Positions 1-8,477 of a DNA stretch of 64,000 nt are shown one piece after another. Source of the stretch: RYN-230 sp963704995 (GTDB lineage Bacteria; Actinomycetota; Actinomycetes; Streptosporangiales; Streptosporangiaceae). The position numbers and the translations under genes were made by a program. Location of the stretch: contig CAVPIM010000017.1 in assembly GCA_963704995.1 (NCBI GenBank), forward strand, positions 1,906,451-1,970,450, in the 5' to 3' direction. Within the stretch, counting starts at the first letter, position 1. Every line of letters starts with the position of its first letter. The notes below the pieces were generated by a model that worked only from the letters and a program-made list of their open reading frames with translations, ran no database searches and was not told the origin of the DNA.

Positions 1-255
1 TACATCAACGACACACCTGTCGGCAAGGGCCGCATGGACCACACCGTCCCGGTCCGCTTCTCCGGCTATGCCGGCATGGACATCGGCCGCGACAACGGCG
101 GCGTGGTCGATCGCGGCTATGAGGACCGCAAGCCGTTCCCGTTCACCGGCACGATCAAGAAGGTGGTCTTCGACGTCAAGCCACACCTGGCCGACGAGGA
201 CGAACTGCACGCGGCTGCCCACCACGGGGACGCGGCGCACGCGCTTGCACAGTGA
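1..255 (+). CDS. Arylsulfatase, C-terminal end (5' truncated by window edge)
   Basis: The frame is open from base 1 and ends in TGA. It encodes the characteristic C-terminal tail of bacterial type I arylsulfatases: VPVRFSGYAGMDIGRDNG, then YEDRKPFPFTGTIKKVVFD. In the family this is the beta-sheet C-terminal subdomain that packs on the alkaline-phosphatase-like core; the catalytic formylglycine site lies upstream of the window. About 84 residues are visible and the frame is intact. Hydrolysis of sulfate esters is expected from the family; the substrate cannot be told. Confidence 0.85.
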   Translation, partial: YINDTPVGKGRMDHTVPVRFSGYAGMDIGRDNGGVVDRGYEDRKPFPFTGTIKKVVFDVKPHLADEDELHAAAHHGDAAHALAQ

Positions 256-286
256 GGCCTGCCCGTCCGGCTTAAGGAGGTTCGCA

Positions 287-802
287 ATGAAGTTCGACGA
301 CGAGACGATCGACGTGCTGATCGGCGGCTACCTGTCCACCGACGCCGCCCACGACGACTACGAGGCCGCACTGGCCAGCGGCGGCTACCTGCACGGCGCG
401 GTGGTGGTCAGCAAGGACCTCCAGGGCAACCTGTCGGTGGAGCAGACCGACCACATGGTCCGCGAGGGCGCCGCCGGCCTGGGCGCCGTCGGATTCGCGG
501 TCGGGCTGTTCGCCCCGCCGCTGCTGGCCGCGACCGCGGTCGGCGCGGTGATCGGCGCTGGGGCCGGCAAACTGCTGCATCGCAGGACCGCCAGCAAACT
601 CGAGGAACAGGCCGGGGACACCATACCGATCGGCGGCGCCGGCCTGATCCTCGCCTACCCGCACTCCGCAGCCGCCAAGGTCGAACCCGCCGTGACCCGC
701 GCCATCAAGAAAGTCGTCGGCGAAGCAGAAGGCCATCACGTGCAAGCCCTCAAGGGCGCGATCGCCGACGCGCAACAGAAGATGGCCGACAGCGGCACCT
801 GA
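287..802 (+). CDS. DUF1269 family membrane protein
   Basis: A 171-residue protein. The start is fixed by a strong AAGGAGG box at 274-280, seven bases before the ATG; a longer reading of the same frame upstream lacks such a box. Residues about 60-95 form a glycine-rich hydrophobic hairpin (GAAGLGAVGFAVGLFAPPLL, then AVGAVIGAGAGKLLH), as in DUF1269 proteins, which look like stress-associated membrane proteins of unknown function. The ends are soluble; the C-terminal part resembles a short alpha/beta domain (IPIGGAGLILAYP). It lies 31 bp after the sulfatase gene, possibly co-transcribed. Confidence 0.8.
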   Translation: MKFDDETIDVLIGGYLSTDAAHDDYEAALASGGYLHGAVVVSKDLQGNLSVEQTDHMVREGAAGLGAVGFAVGLFAPPLLAATAVGAVIGAGAGKLLHRRTASKLEEQAGDTIPIGGAGLILAYPHSAAAKVEPAVTRAIKKVVGEAEGHHVQALKGAIADAQQKMADSGT

Positions 803-916
803 CACCAGATGGAGGGCTGTCAGGTGATCCTGCCAGCCCTGCCCATCCACCCGGCGGGGGCGATGCCCCGCTGGCACGAGATCTTATGAGACTGCGGTGG
901 CGGCCCGGGAGGGACG

Positions 917-1591
917 ATGGGTCAAGCAATCGGCGGCATCCTGCCGCTGGCGATCGCCGTCGACATCAGCGTGCTGGCCATCATCGCGGTCATCCTGATG
1001 CTGATCACGCCCAAGGCGCGCAGCAACGGCTCCGCGTTCGTGGCGGGCTGGGTACTTGGGCTCATAGTCGTCGCCGGGCTGGTACTCATCATCGCCAACG
1101 CGGCCGGTGTCTCCAGCAGCAGCGGCCCGTCCACCGCGGCATACGCCATCAAGCTGACATTGGGGGTGTTCCTCTTGCTCCTGGCGGTCAGGCAGTGGCG
1201 CAGCCGGCCCGGGCCCGGCGAGCAGGCCCCGGCACCGAAGTGGATGGCGGCCCTGGACAGCTTCACCCCGGTCAAATCGCTCGGCCTGGGTGCGGCAATG
1301 TCGGGGGTGAACCCCAAGAACCTTGCCCTGTCCGCCGCCGCGGCGATGTCCATCGCGCAGACCGGCCTGCCCGGCGGCCAGCAGGCGGTGGTCCTCGCGG
1401 TTTTCGTCGTGGTGGGCACCGTGGCGGTCGCAGCGCCGCTGGTTGTCTACCTGGTTCTCGGCCGCAAGGCGGACAGCATGCTGAACGGCTGGCATGAATG
1501 GCTGGCCGCCAACAATGCGGCAATCATGCTCGTAGTCTTCCTCGTCTTCGGGTTCGTGCTCATCGGGCAAGGCATCGCCGGCCTGTCCTGA
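917..1591 (+). CDS. GAP family (Sap/SfLAP-like) integral membrane protein
   Basis: A 224-residue protein with about six hydrophobic segments. The conserved SGVNPKNLAL motif in the middle is typical of the GAP family (PF11139), related to mycobacterial Sap, which helps export sulfolipids and glycopeptidolipids and has a LysE-like fold. A GGAGGG box sits just before the ATG. A second, broken member of the same family follows at 1934, so this was a pair. The transported compound is unknown. Confidence 0.8.
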   Translation: MGQAIGGILPLAIAVDISVLAIIAVILMLITPKARSNGSAFVAGWVLGLIVVAGLVLIIANAAGVSSSSGPSTAAYAIKLTLGVFLLLLAVRQWRSRPGPGEQAPAPKWMAALDSFTPVKSLGLGAAMSGVNPKNLALSAAAAMSIAQTGLPGGQQAVVLAVFVVVGTVAVAAPLVVYLVLGRKADSMLNGWHEWLAANNAAIMLVVFLVFGFVLIGQGIAGLS

Positions 1592-1636
1592 GGAGCTGGT
1601 GACGGGGTCATCTTCGCTGACGAGAGGGAGGCAGGC

Positions 1637-1927
1637 ATGGCGAGCCGTGATCGGCCAGGAGACGGCTGGACAATTGTTCTCAGGCGCCAGCCGGCCCGTA
1701 TCGTGGCGGGCCGGCCGGAAGGCGGCTACACCAACCTGTTTGAGCTCATCTGCTGCGACTGCGGCGATCACCCCGACCAGGATTATTCGGAGGTCTCACC
1801 CGAGCTTCAGCGGGTCCGCGGGCCATACTCCGTCCCGGCCGGTATAGCAGCGTACAAGAGGCACCTCAGGCTGCACCGCCACCCGGCCCACGCCACCCGT
1901 GCGGGGATGATGACCGATGCTGGCTGA
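1637..1927 (+). CDS. Conserved hypothetical protein, Cys-rich
   Basis: A 96-residue protein starting at an ATG preceded by GGGAGG. It contains a short CCDCGDHPDQDY motif that could bind a metal, then a basic His-rich tail (KRHLRLHRH). I recognise similar short proteins in actinomycetes but no named function. It ends six bases before the next start codon and lies between two GAP-family genes, which suggests one transcription unit. Confidence 0.55.
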   Translation: MASRDRPGDGWTIVLRRQPARIVAGRPEGGYTNLFELICCDCGDHPDQDYSEVSPELQRVRGPYSVPAGIAAYKRHLRLHRHPAHATRAGMMTDAG

Positions 1928-1933
1928 CCTGCG

Positions 1934-2631
1934 ATGAACGCCGAGTTCTTCGCACTGGCGTTCGTCGCGGCGCTGAACCCCAAACTGCTGGCCCTGGATC
2001 TGCTGCTGATCGAGAACCGGCGGCCGCGGGCGATGTTCCTGAGCGTCCTGCTCGGCGGCCTGACCGTGGCCCTGACGATCGGCCTGCTGGACGTGCTCGT
2101 CCTCCACGCCGATGCCATCAGCTCCCAGAAAACGGTCAGCGCGGGCGTCGACCTGGCCCTCGGCCTGGTCCTGCTCGCCGTCGGCGGGCTGGTCACCACC
2201 GGGCGCCTGCACGGCCGGCGCAAGGCACCAGTCCCGGCCGAGGACAACCAACCGGAGCTGCCCGAAAAGACCGAAGAAGAAGGACGGCTGGGCACAGCGG
2301 GTGCTGGCCGAGCCCCGGCTCGGGCTCGCCATGCTGATCGGTGCACTGTGCGGCATCCCTGGCGCCGCTTACCTCAGCGGGCTGCACATTCTGGTCACCA
2401 GCAAATCCTCGACCGCCAACCAGGTCGTCGGCGTCGTCCTGTTCGTCCTCATCGAGTTCTCGCTGATCATCATCCCGTTCGTGCTCCTGCAACTGCGGCC
2501 CGAGGCGACCAAGGCGCGGCTCGAGAACAGCCCACGACTGGCTGCTGGGCCACGCCCGCCAGCTGATGATTTACACCGCCCTGATCCTGGGCGCCTACCT
2601 GGCCATCAGCGGCCTGGTACGCCTGGCCTGA
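1934..2631 (+). pseudogene. GAP family membrane protein, two frameshifts
   Basis: The start reads MNAEFFALAFVAALNPKLLA, a GAP-family N terminus. The family sequence leaves the first frame near 2270-2285, within an A-rich run (GAAGAAGAAGG), and continues in the next frame as WAQRVLAEPRLGLAMLIGAL. It leaves again near 2530 (AACAGCCCACGACTGG, one extra C) and ends as LILGAYLAISGLVRLA plus TGA at 2629-2631. Both changes are single-base insertions relative to the open family frame. Either the gene is dead or the assembly has two indels here; the paralogue at 917 is intact. Confidence 0.75.
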
Positions 2632-2723
2632 TGCGGGGATGACCAGCGGCGTGGCTGTCCCATCGTGGGGCCTGGCGGGTCTGATGCCCTGATCGCGGGG
2701 CGATGGCAGGAGGTAGGACGTTG

Positions 2724-3706
2724 GTGAGTGGCCTGGCTCAAGCCGATATCACGCGGATGCGTGACCAGTTGTTCTTCGAGGGCGCGGAACGCGGCCGCCG
2801 GCTGAGCCGTTTTGGCTGTTGCTGCCGCTGTCGGCGGTGATCGCCACCGGCGGGGTGGTGAGCGACTCGACGGCCACCGTGATCGGGGCCATGATCGTCG
2901 CCCCGCTGATGACCCCGATCCTGGGGATCGTGCTGGCGGTGGCGCTGGCCGATGGGGCCAACCTGCGCCGGTGCGTCGTGCTGGTCGTGGCCGGCGCCGC
3001 CGCCGTGGTGGGGATCAGCTGGCTGCTGGGCCTGTTCGTCCCCTACCCGATAGTTGCTGCCACCAACAGCCAGGTGGCCGCCCGGGTCACTCTCCAGATC
3101 GCCGACCTGGTGGCGGCTCTGGCCACCGGGGCGGTCGGCTCCGTGGCCCTGGCCCGGTCCGATATCTCCGACACCTTGCCCGGTGTGGCCATCGCCATCT
3201 CCTTGGTGCCGCCGCTGGCCGTCGTCGGGCTGACCCTGGAGTCCGGCGCCCCCCGCCAGTCTCTGGCCGCGTTCTTGCTGTTCATCACCAACGTCGCCGC
3301 CATCCTGGCCAGCGGCATCGTGGTCATGGCCCTCTACCGGGTCCGCCGGGTCTCCGCCCAGACGCAGACGGCTTCTCCGGCATTCCATTACCGCGGCGCC
3401 GTGGCCGTCATTGCCGCCCTCCTGCTGGTGGTGATCGTCCCCTTGTGGATCAGCTCGGACCGGATCTACAAGACCGCCGTGCGGCAAAGCGACGTGCAGG
3501 CGGTGGCCGACCACTGGGCCAGCGACGCGGGCTGGTCGGTAGTCGGTGTCACCGCCACCGGCGACCAGGTGCTGGTCGAGGCCACCGGGCCCAGCCCCGC
3601 CCCCGGCCTCGCCCTGCTCCGCCGCGACCTCAACGCGGCCGGCCTGAAAGGACTCAACGTGCGAGTCAGCCTGGTCCCGGCCAGCTACCAGCCCCTGCCA
3701 GGATAG
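2724..3706 (+). pseudogene. DUF389 family membrane protein, one frameshift near the N terminus
   Basis: The body (2819-3706) reads cleanly as a DUF389 (TIGR00341) protein: VSDSTATVIGAMIVAPLMTP, then several membrane spans and a soluble C-terminal domain of about 90 residues. The expected N terminus (ITRMRDQLFFEGAERGRRLS) lies upstream in a different frame starting at GTG 2724 or ATG 2757. The two meet at a T run (2810-2813), where one missing T would restore LSRFWLLLPLSA. A shortened protein from the internal ATG at 2819 is possible but would lack the first conserved helix. The family's function is unknown. Confidence 0.7.
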
Positions 3707-3724
3707 GCGGCAGGGGTGCCGAGG

Positions 3725-4567
3725 TTACGGCTCGCCGGCCAGGAACGGGTGGTGGTGGTAGCCGGACTCGTCCAGGACGGCGACGGTCGACTCGGGAACT
3801 TCGATGAAGGCCCCGGGCAGGTCGTTCAGCGGCTCCGAGACCACGACGTGGGCACGCTTACCGAAGACCCGCAGCCGCTCGATGTCGGGGTACATCTCTT
3901 GCAGCGTGGCGATATCGGCAGAATGGAACAGGGTACGCGTCTGCCGCTGTGACGAATACCGGAAGGCCCACACGGTGATGCCATCGGAGACTGCGACGGT
4001 CCCCTGCATCGGGAACTTCACCCCGTGCTGGTGACCGGCCGACTCCACCGCCTGGATGGCCTTCGCCATCGCAGCTATGGGATCCTCCCGCAAACCCAGG
4101 GTCAGCGCGAGGTGGAACAGAACCTCAGAGTCCGTGGTCCCGTTGATATGGGGGTACAGCGACGGGTCGACGGCGAAGGTCAGGTCACGCTTCACCGAGC
4201 CGAACCCGGCGAGGGCACCGTTGTGCATGAACAGCCAGTTCTCGAACCGGAACGGGTGACAGTTGGTCTGCTGAATCGGCGGGCCAGCCGCGGCGCGAAC
4301 GTGGCTGAAGAACAACGGAGACTCGATGGCCTGAGTGAGCTCGCGCAGGTTCAGGTCATTCCATGCGGGTTCGGTGCTGCGGAAGACGCCGGGAACATTC
4401 CCCGCTCCCGGGCCCGCCGGGTACCAGCCGAAGCCGAAGCCGTCACCGTTGACCGTCTCGGCTCCGAGCGGAGAATCCAGCGACTGCGCAACCAGCGAGT
4501 GCTGCGGGTGCAAGACCAGCTCCGACGGCCGCAACGGCTCCCCGGAGTACGCCAGCCAACGGCACAT
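3725..4567 (-). CDS. Class II glutamine amidotransferase (YafJ/EgtC-like)
   Basis: A 280-residue protein starting MCRWLAYSG, so Cys2 becomes the N-terminal nucleophile once Met is removed, as in Ntn-type glutaminases. Further family signatures are GDGFGFGWY near residue 42-50, FFSHVRAA for glutamine binding, and the FMHNGALAGF loop near residue 113. The protein consists of the glutaminase domain only, as in YafJ and EgtC. EgtC-type enzymes hydrolyse gamma-glutamyl amides in ergothioneine synthesis, but no egt genes are nearby, so the substrate is open. Confidence 0.85.
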   Translation of the reverse strand: MCRWLAYSGEPLRPSELVLHPQHSLVAQSLDSPLGAETVNGDGFGFGWYPAGPGAGNVPGVFRSTEPAWNDLNLRELTQAIESPLFFSHVRAAAGPPIQQTNCHPFRFENWLFMHNGALAGFGSVKRDLTFAVDPSLYPHINGTTDSEVLFHLALTLGLREDPIAAMAKAIQAVESAGHQHGVKFPMQGTVAVSDGITVWAFRYSSQRQTRTLFHSADIATLQEMYPDIERLRVFGKRAHVVVSEPLNDLPGAFIEVPESTVAVLDESGYHHHPFLAGEP

Positions 4568-4612
4568 GATGTGGACCTCCTCGACTCTGCGCGCCGGGAA
4601 TGAGGGCTCTAT

Positions 4613-5044
4613 TCAGCGCCTGTCCGCGCGAGCTTTAAGGCGCTTGCGGTACCAGAGGACGTCCGTTCCTGATGGGAAGTCCTCGACGCAACCCACCAGT
4701 TCGTAGCCGTTCCGCTCATAGAGAGCCCGGGCCTGAAAGGCGTAGGTGAAGTGGACGGTCTGCGAGCACCCGCGCGCCGCCGCCTCGGCTTCGGCGGCGG
4801 CGAGGAGCCGCGTCGCGAGGCCACATCCGCGGCGACTCGGCTCCACCCAGAGGCTCTGCAGTTCACAGCAGTCGCCCCAGGTCCACCCGCTAATGCCGGC
4901 TACGACCGTGCCAGCGTCACGCACGAAGATCGCCAGGTCGACTTCGCCGCCGAGTCCCATGGCGGCGGACGCCTCACGACGGATCTGTGTTTCGAGGACG
5001 TCGATGTCGGCCGGATCCGGATCGTCCTCGACATGGAACTCCAT
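4613..5044 (-). CDS. GNAT family N-acetyltransferase
   Basis: A 143-residue single-domain GNAT. The acetyl-CoA pyrophosphate loop is visible as RRGCGLATRLLAAAEAEA (around residue 72-90), preceded by beta-strand 4 (LQSLWVEP) and followed by the C-terminal signature ARALYERNGYELVG. The start is only 13 bases after the stop of the NTF2-like gene, so both belong to one minus-strand unit. The acceptor substrate cannot be read from the sequence. Confidence 0.85.
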   Translation of the reverse strand: MEFHVEDDPDPADIDVLETQIRREASAAMGLGGEVDLAIFVRDAGTVVAGISGWTWGDCCELQSLWVEPSRRGCGLATRLLAAAEAEAAARGCSQTVHFTYAFQARALYERNGYELVGCVEDFPSGTDVLWYRKRLKARADRR

Positions 5045-5057
5045 AGCGACCGGCTCG

Positions 5058-5474
5058 TCAGATGCCGACGATCTGCTCGATCAGCCCCAGGTCGTCGAAG
5101 TAGGTCCGGAAGGACCGGATCTTCCCCTCGCGGAAGTCGGCCACGGTGACGCCGGGCAGCTGGACGTGCCGTCCGGTTGCTTCCAGCACGCTATCTTCGC
5201 CGAGCACCAGTGGCCCCGTGTGATCGGCTTCGACAAGCCATTCGGCGACCGCCTTGTTGCCCACTTCGTCGAGTCCCCGGAACATGATCACGACGTTGGA
5301 GAACGCTACTTCACGCAGAGCGGACAGGCCAGCCAGTGCTGTCAGCCCTGACACGCTGGCGTACGGTGACCAGCCGACGACGTCATCGGTGAACAGGGTC
5401 TCCAGATCAACCGATGCGTCACCGGCCTCGGCCTTGATAGCGTCCGACAGCACCTCTTTGCGCGATCTGCTCAT
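5058..5474 (-). CDS. NTF2-like / SnoaL-type nuclear transport factor 2 family protein
   Basis: A 138-residue protein. I chose the ATG at 5474 (MSRSRKEV) because an AGGGGG box precedes it; the frame is open further upstream. The fold pattern fits SnoaL-like polyketide-cyclase/ketosteroid-isomerase relatives: DLETLFTDDVVGWSPY helix and strand, a central FSNVVIMFRGLDEVG, and a terminal strand VTVADFREGKIRSFRTYFD. Such proteins bind small hydrophobic ligands. No catalytic residues can be assigned with confidence. Confidence 0.75.
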   Translation of the reverse strand: MSRSRKEVLSDAIKAEAGDASVDLETLFTDDVVGWSPYASVSGLTALAGLSALREVAFSNVVIMFRGLDEVGNKAVAEWLVEADHTGPLVLGEDSVLEATGRHVQLPGVTVADFREGKIRSFRTYFDDLGLIEQIVGI

Positions 5475-5537
5475 GTCAGCCCCCTGTTCCTGCCGGGAAT
5501 CGATCTGTTCAGCATCTGCTGGCAATCCGGCATGCGT

Positions 5538-5834
5538 TCAGGTCCCGAGTATTTTCGCCTTGGCCGCGGTGAACTCTTCGTCGGAGAGCGCGCCCGAGGC
5601 GTGCAACTGGGCGAGGTGCTCGATCTCGTCGGCCGGGTCCGCCGGAGGGGGCGCATACTGCGCCTGGCCCTGGTTGTCGTCGGCAGGCGCCTGGGCCTGC
5701 TGGTCGTCGGCAGGTGCCTGGTCGTCGGCCTGCTGCTGCTCCCCGGCCCTCTAGGCCGCGTGGTGAGCCACCGCCGCTCCGCCCACTGCTCCGACAACGA
5801 GGGCCCGCCGCCTCACCCGTCTCCTGAAACCCAT
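5538..5834 (-). pseudogene. SHOCT-domain protein gene with in-frame TAG
   Basis: The ATG at 5834 has a GGAAGGAG box and begins MGFRRRVRRRALVVGAVG, the usual basic/hydrophobic head of short SHOCT proteins. Codon 28 (5751-5753) is TAG. The same frame then continues with a Gln/Asp/Pro-rich linker (QQQADDQAPADDQQAQ) and a typical C-terminal SHOCT helix pair (DEIEHLAQLHASGALSDEEF, ending AKAKILGT). Apart from the amber codon the gene looks complete at 98 codons. Either it is an inactivated gene, or the codon is read through, or it is a sequencing error. Confidence 0.75.
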
Positions 5835-6095
5835 GGAGAGCTCCTTCCCGTTCGTCCGGCCGACTTGCGTCTGTCTGGACAACGCCCTTCCATCGTCGCA
5901 TCAGCAGTCCAGACGAACTATCCGCATTCGGCACACGCACGCTCAATTCTGTCTGCCTCGGGGGCAAAGACTCTGAGATCCGCTGTTCCCGGTCTGGAAC
6001 TACATTCACGCGTCATTCATGACCGATCCACTCCCTCCAGGCGGGCATTGGCGCCTGCCAGAACTCCAGTCACCCAGCGGGGCTACGATGCTGAC

Positions 6096-7088
6096 GTGCG
6101 GACGCCGATCAGGAACCCGCCGGACCCGATGTACGCGGAGTTCGAAGTACACCGGACGATGATCTGCGACCGCGTCCGCACCGAGGCCTTCCGGCGCGCG
6201 ATCGACGCGGTGGTGCGCCCCGGCGACATCGTTCTCGACGTCGGGGCCGGCAGCGGCATCCTGAGCGTGTTCGCGGCGCGGGCCGGTGCTGCGCGCGTCT
6301 ACGCGATAGAGCGGACCTCGGCCGCCGTCCTGGCGCAGGAGCTTGCCGCCGCGAACGGGGTCGCCGAGATCGTCCAGGTGATCCACGGCGACGTCATGGA
6401 CCTCGAGCCGCCGGAGCGTGTCGATGTGATCGTCTCGGAGTGGCTCGGCGGGTTCGGGATCGACGAAGGGATGCTTGTTCCGGTCATCGCCGCCCGTGAT
6501 CGCTGGCTCAAGCCGGGCGGGGTCATGATCCCCCGCCTGGTCATGGCGTGGGCCGCGCTGGTGCACGACCGCTATCTCGAGGAGATGGTGGAGTTCCTGC
6601 GGGACAACCCGTACGGCCTCAGGTTCGACGACCTGGTCGAGAAGACCGTCAACGAGATCATCTATTCCGGCACCTTCCGGCACCTCGCGGCGGGTGACAA
6701 GCGCTCGGCGGCGAGCCAGCTGTGGACGACGGACGCGGGCCTGATCCCGCTTCAGCAGGCGCAGGCGCCTCACCAAGCCGAGATAGTGCTCCCCGTCCGC
6801 GACTACGGGACGGCCAACGCGCTCGCACTGTGGTTCAGCGCCGAACTCGCGCCCGGCATCTCGCTCTCCGTGGGACCCGGCGACCCGCCGACGCACTGGG
6901 GGATGACGACCGCCCCACTGCGCTCGCCCGTGGAACTCACGCCCGGTATGTTGGTCCGCGCCAAAGTGAGGACCGCCCCAGCCCGGCCGGCCGGGACATG
7001 GACGAACTGGGCCATCGCGCTGCCAGGCGCCGACTGGGAGGAGCACGACGAGCAGGCGGTCTGGCAGGAGATCGACGGCCCTCGCTGA
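6096..7088 (+). CDS. Protein arginine N-methyltransferase-like SAM methyltransferase
   Basis: About 330 residues from GTG 6096 (ATG 6129 is an alternative). The N terminus matches the PRMT pre-core helix (HRTMICDRVRTEAFRRAI). Motif I is VLDVGAGSGILSVFAARAGA, which binds SAM. The double-E loop is VIVSEWLGGFGIDEGML with both glutamates, and the THW loop is PTHWGMT near bases 6890-6900. These three signatures together are typical of class I protein arginine methyltransferases, which are mostly eukaryotic. The remaining C-terminal part fits the PRMT beta-barrel. The substrate is unknown. A frame open for ~560 bp upstream has no supporting start. Confidence 0.75.
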   Translation: MRTPIRNPPDPMYAEFEVHRTMICDRVRTEAFRRAIDAVVRPGDIVLDVGAGSGILSVFAARAGAARVYAIERTSAAVLAQELAAANGVAEIVQVIHGDVMDLEPPERVDVIVSEWLGGFGIDEGMLVPVIAARDRWLKPGGVMIPRLVMAWAALVHDRYLEEMVEFLRDNPYGLRFDDLVEKTVNEIIYSGTFRHLAAGDKRSAASQLWTTDAGLIPLQQAQAPHQAEIVLPVRDYGTANALALWFSAELAPGISLSVGPGDPPTHWGMTTAPLRSPVELTPGMLVRAKVRTAPARPAGTWTNWAIALPGADWEEHDEQAVWQEIDGPR

Positions 7089-7097
7089 CTTCGGGGC

Positions 7098-7514
7098 TCA
7101 GTTCGCGGCCGCTTGGGATCGATCCGCTCGATGGCTGAGGGTGTGTCTGGGTGACTCGCCGAATAGCGCCCGGTATTGAGCAGCGAAGCGGCTGAGGTGC
7201 CAGAAGCCCCAATCCGTCGCGGCACGGCTAACGGCGCCGCGTAGCTGGGGTCCTTCGACGAGTTCGCGCCGTACCGCGTGGAGCGCGGTGACACGCAGGT
7301 AGGCGGTCGGCGACATCTGGTAGCACTCGTAGAAGGCGGAGCGGACTCGCCGCTCTGACACGCCTGACGCTTCGCAGAGGTCAGCGAGTGTCACGTTCTG
7401 GTACCGCCATTTCCTCGCGTAGGCCTCGCAGGTACGAGCGATCTTCGCGCTCGTGTGACGAGCGGATCGATACGGCGGGCTGCCCCCGGCTGGCTGGGTT
7501 GTTGCCGACGCCAT
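7098..7514 (-). CDS. AraC-type helix-turn-helix transcriptional regulator
   Basis: 138 residues from the ATG at 7514, which follows a GGGAGG box. The protein is essentially one AraC/XylS DNA-binding domain: first HTH VTLADLCEASGVSERRVRSAF, linker CYQMSPTAYLRVTALHAVRR, second HTH region around GFWHLSRFAAQYRALFGESP, with the conserved GFxxxSxFxxxFxxxFGxSP pattern. No ligand-binding domain is present, so it is a short regulator or a domain split from a longer protein. It converges with the methyltransferase gene, with ten bases between them. Confidence 0.8.
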   Translation of the reverse strand: MASATTQPAGGSPPYRSARHTSAKIARTCEAYARKWRYQNVTLADLCEASGVSERRVRSAFYECYQMSPTAYLRVTALHAVRRELVEGPQLRGAVSRAATDWGFWHLSRFAAQYRALFGESPRHTLSHRADRSQAAAN

Positions 7515-7616
7515 GGTGGCCTCCCGAACCGCTACCGCCGGGCCGTTGACCCGGTCCTTACCTACGCCTTCACCATCCACCTAGTGGCATGCAGCGGCAT
7601 CGCCTCAACGGGGTGA

Positions 7617-7760
7617 AACCGCTCTGCGGGCTGGTCCGCCCGGGTCACTGGCCGCAAAGGCCACAGCTTCATCGGGTACTTCATCTTCAGCCTGTTCTTC
7701 TTCCCGGCCGCGCTCATCGTCGACTACTTCGTCCCACCCAGGGTTGCGGCTGTCCACTAG
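7617..7760 (+). pseudogene. Small membrane protein fragment without a start codon
   Basis: The frame between stops at 7614 and 7758 encodes GRKGHSFIGYFIFSLFFFP, AALIVDYFVPPR and then a stop. This is a phenylalanine-rich transmembrane segment resembling small two-segment membrane proteins of actinomycetes. There is no ATG, GTG or TTG start in the open stretch, so the 5' part is lost or frameshifted. Between here and 8033 I see nothing else that is coding. Confidence 0.4.
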
Positions 7761-8033
7761 TGCACAGTGCGGGGCCAAGGCACCACTCCTGCCTGTACAG
7801 CACAGCCGAGAAGGCGGGCCCGCAGGGCTTGCTTGCCTGACCGGCCCTGCCCTTGCCCGGGCGCCCATCACCGTGTACGCGGAGTGGACGGCAGAAGCAA
7901 GCCACCGTACGAACGGCTCTTCGGGGTGATGGAGGCCCGGCGGCCGGAGCCCGGATCAGGTAGCCCGGGCCGCACCTGCACCGCTGACCGGGCGTGAAGG
8001 CCGCGCGGCCCGGCGGCCACGATGCCTGCGCGC

Positions 8034-8318
8034 TCACTCCCCCCGCGCGGTCCCGTCCGCCTCCGCCTCGGCTTCCATCTTCGCCAGCCGGGTGTAGTAG
8101 TCCGGGAACTCATTGAGGTGGGCCCGCGCGATCTTCGCCGTCATGATCACGTCATCGCCGGTGACATTGGTCTGCGGGTCGGCCGTGCCGTGCTCAAGCT
8201 CGACGTCCATCCCCATCCGGAACTGCTCGAGGCTGAACGGGCAAGCATCCCAGTCGATACCGATCCGCTCGCCCGCGGCGCGGGCCTGGTCGAGGGTGAA
8301 GCGATCGTGCGGACTCAT
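8034..8318 (-). CDS. DUF5661 family protein
   Basis: A 94-residue acidic protein matching the small DUF5661 family: a helical start (FTLDQARAAGERIGIDW), the conserved core FSLEQFRMGMDVELEHGTAD, then KIARAHLNEFPDYYTRLAKM. It has no membrane segment or catalytic motif. The family occurs widely in bacteria and has no assigned role. The gene stands alone, in opposite orientation to the chloride transporter gene that follows. Confidence 0.75.
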   Translation of the reverse strand: MSPHDRFTLDQARAAGERIGIDWDACPFSLEQFRMGMDVELEHGTADPQTNVTGDDVIMTAKIARAHLNEFPDYYTRLAKMEAEAEADGTARGE

Positions 8319-8477
8319 GTCCTCACACTAAACGCTCGCACTACTGACTCAGACCCCTGTCGTCAGCCGGGTGACGGCGATGTTGTGGACGTGAGAGTGC
8401 GGTAGGCCGTGCGGGCCACAGTCCTCACCCGGTGCAGGTGAGCCGCTGCCGCCGCGGCGGAGCGCGAGGATAGTCCA

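Noticed and set aside
5751..5753. General amber recoding in this organism
   Set aside because: Several intact genes in the window end naturally in TAG and no suppressor tRNA is visible; kept only as a low-key check.
7098..7514. Possible integrase or excisionase partner for the att repeats
   Set aside because: The protein has the two AraC-type helix-turn-helix motifs, not a tyrosine recombinase R-H-R-Y pattern; no integrase was found anywhere in the window.
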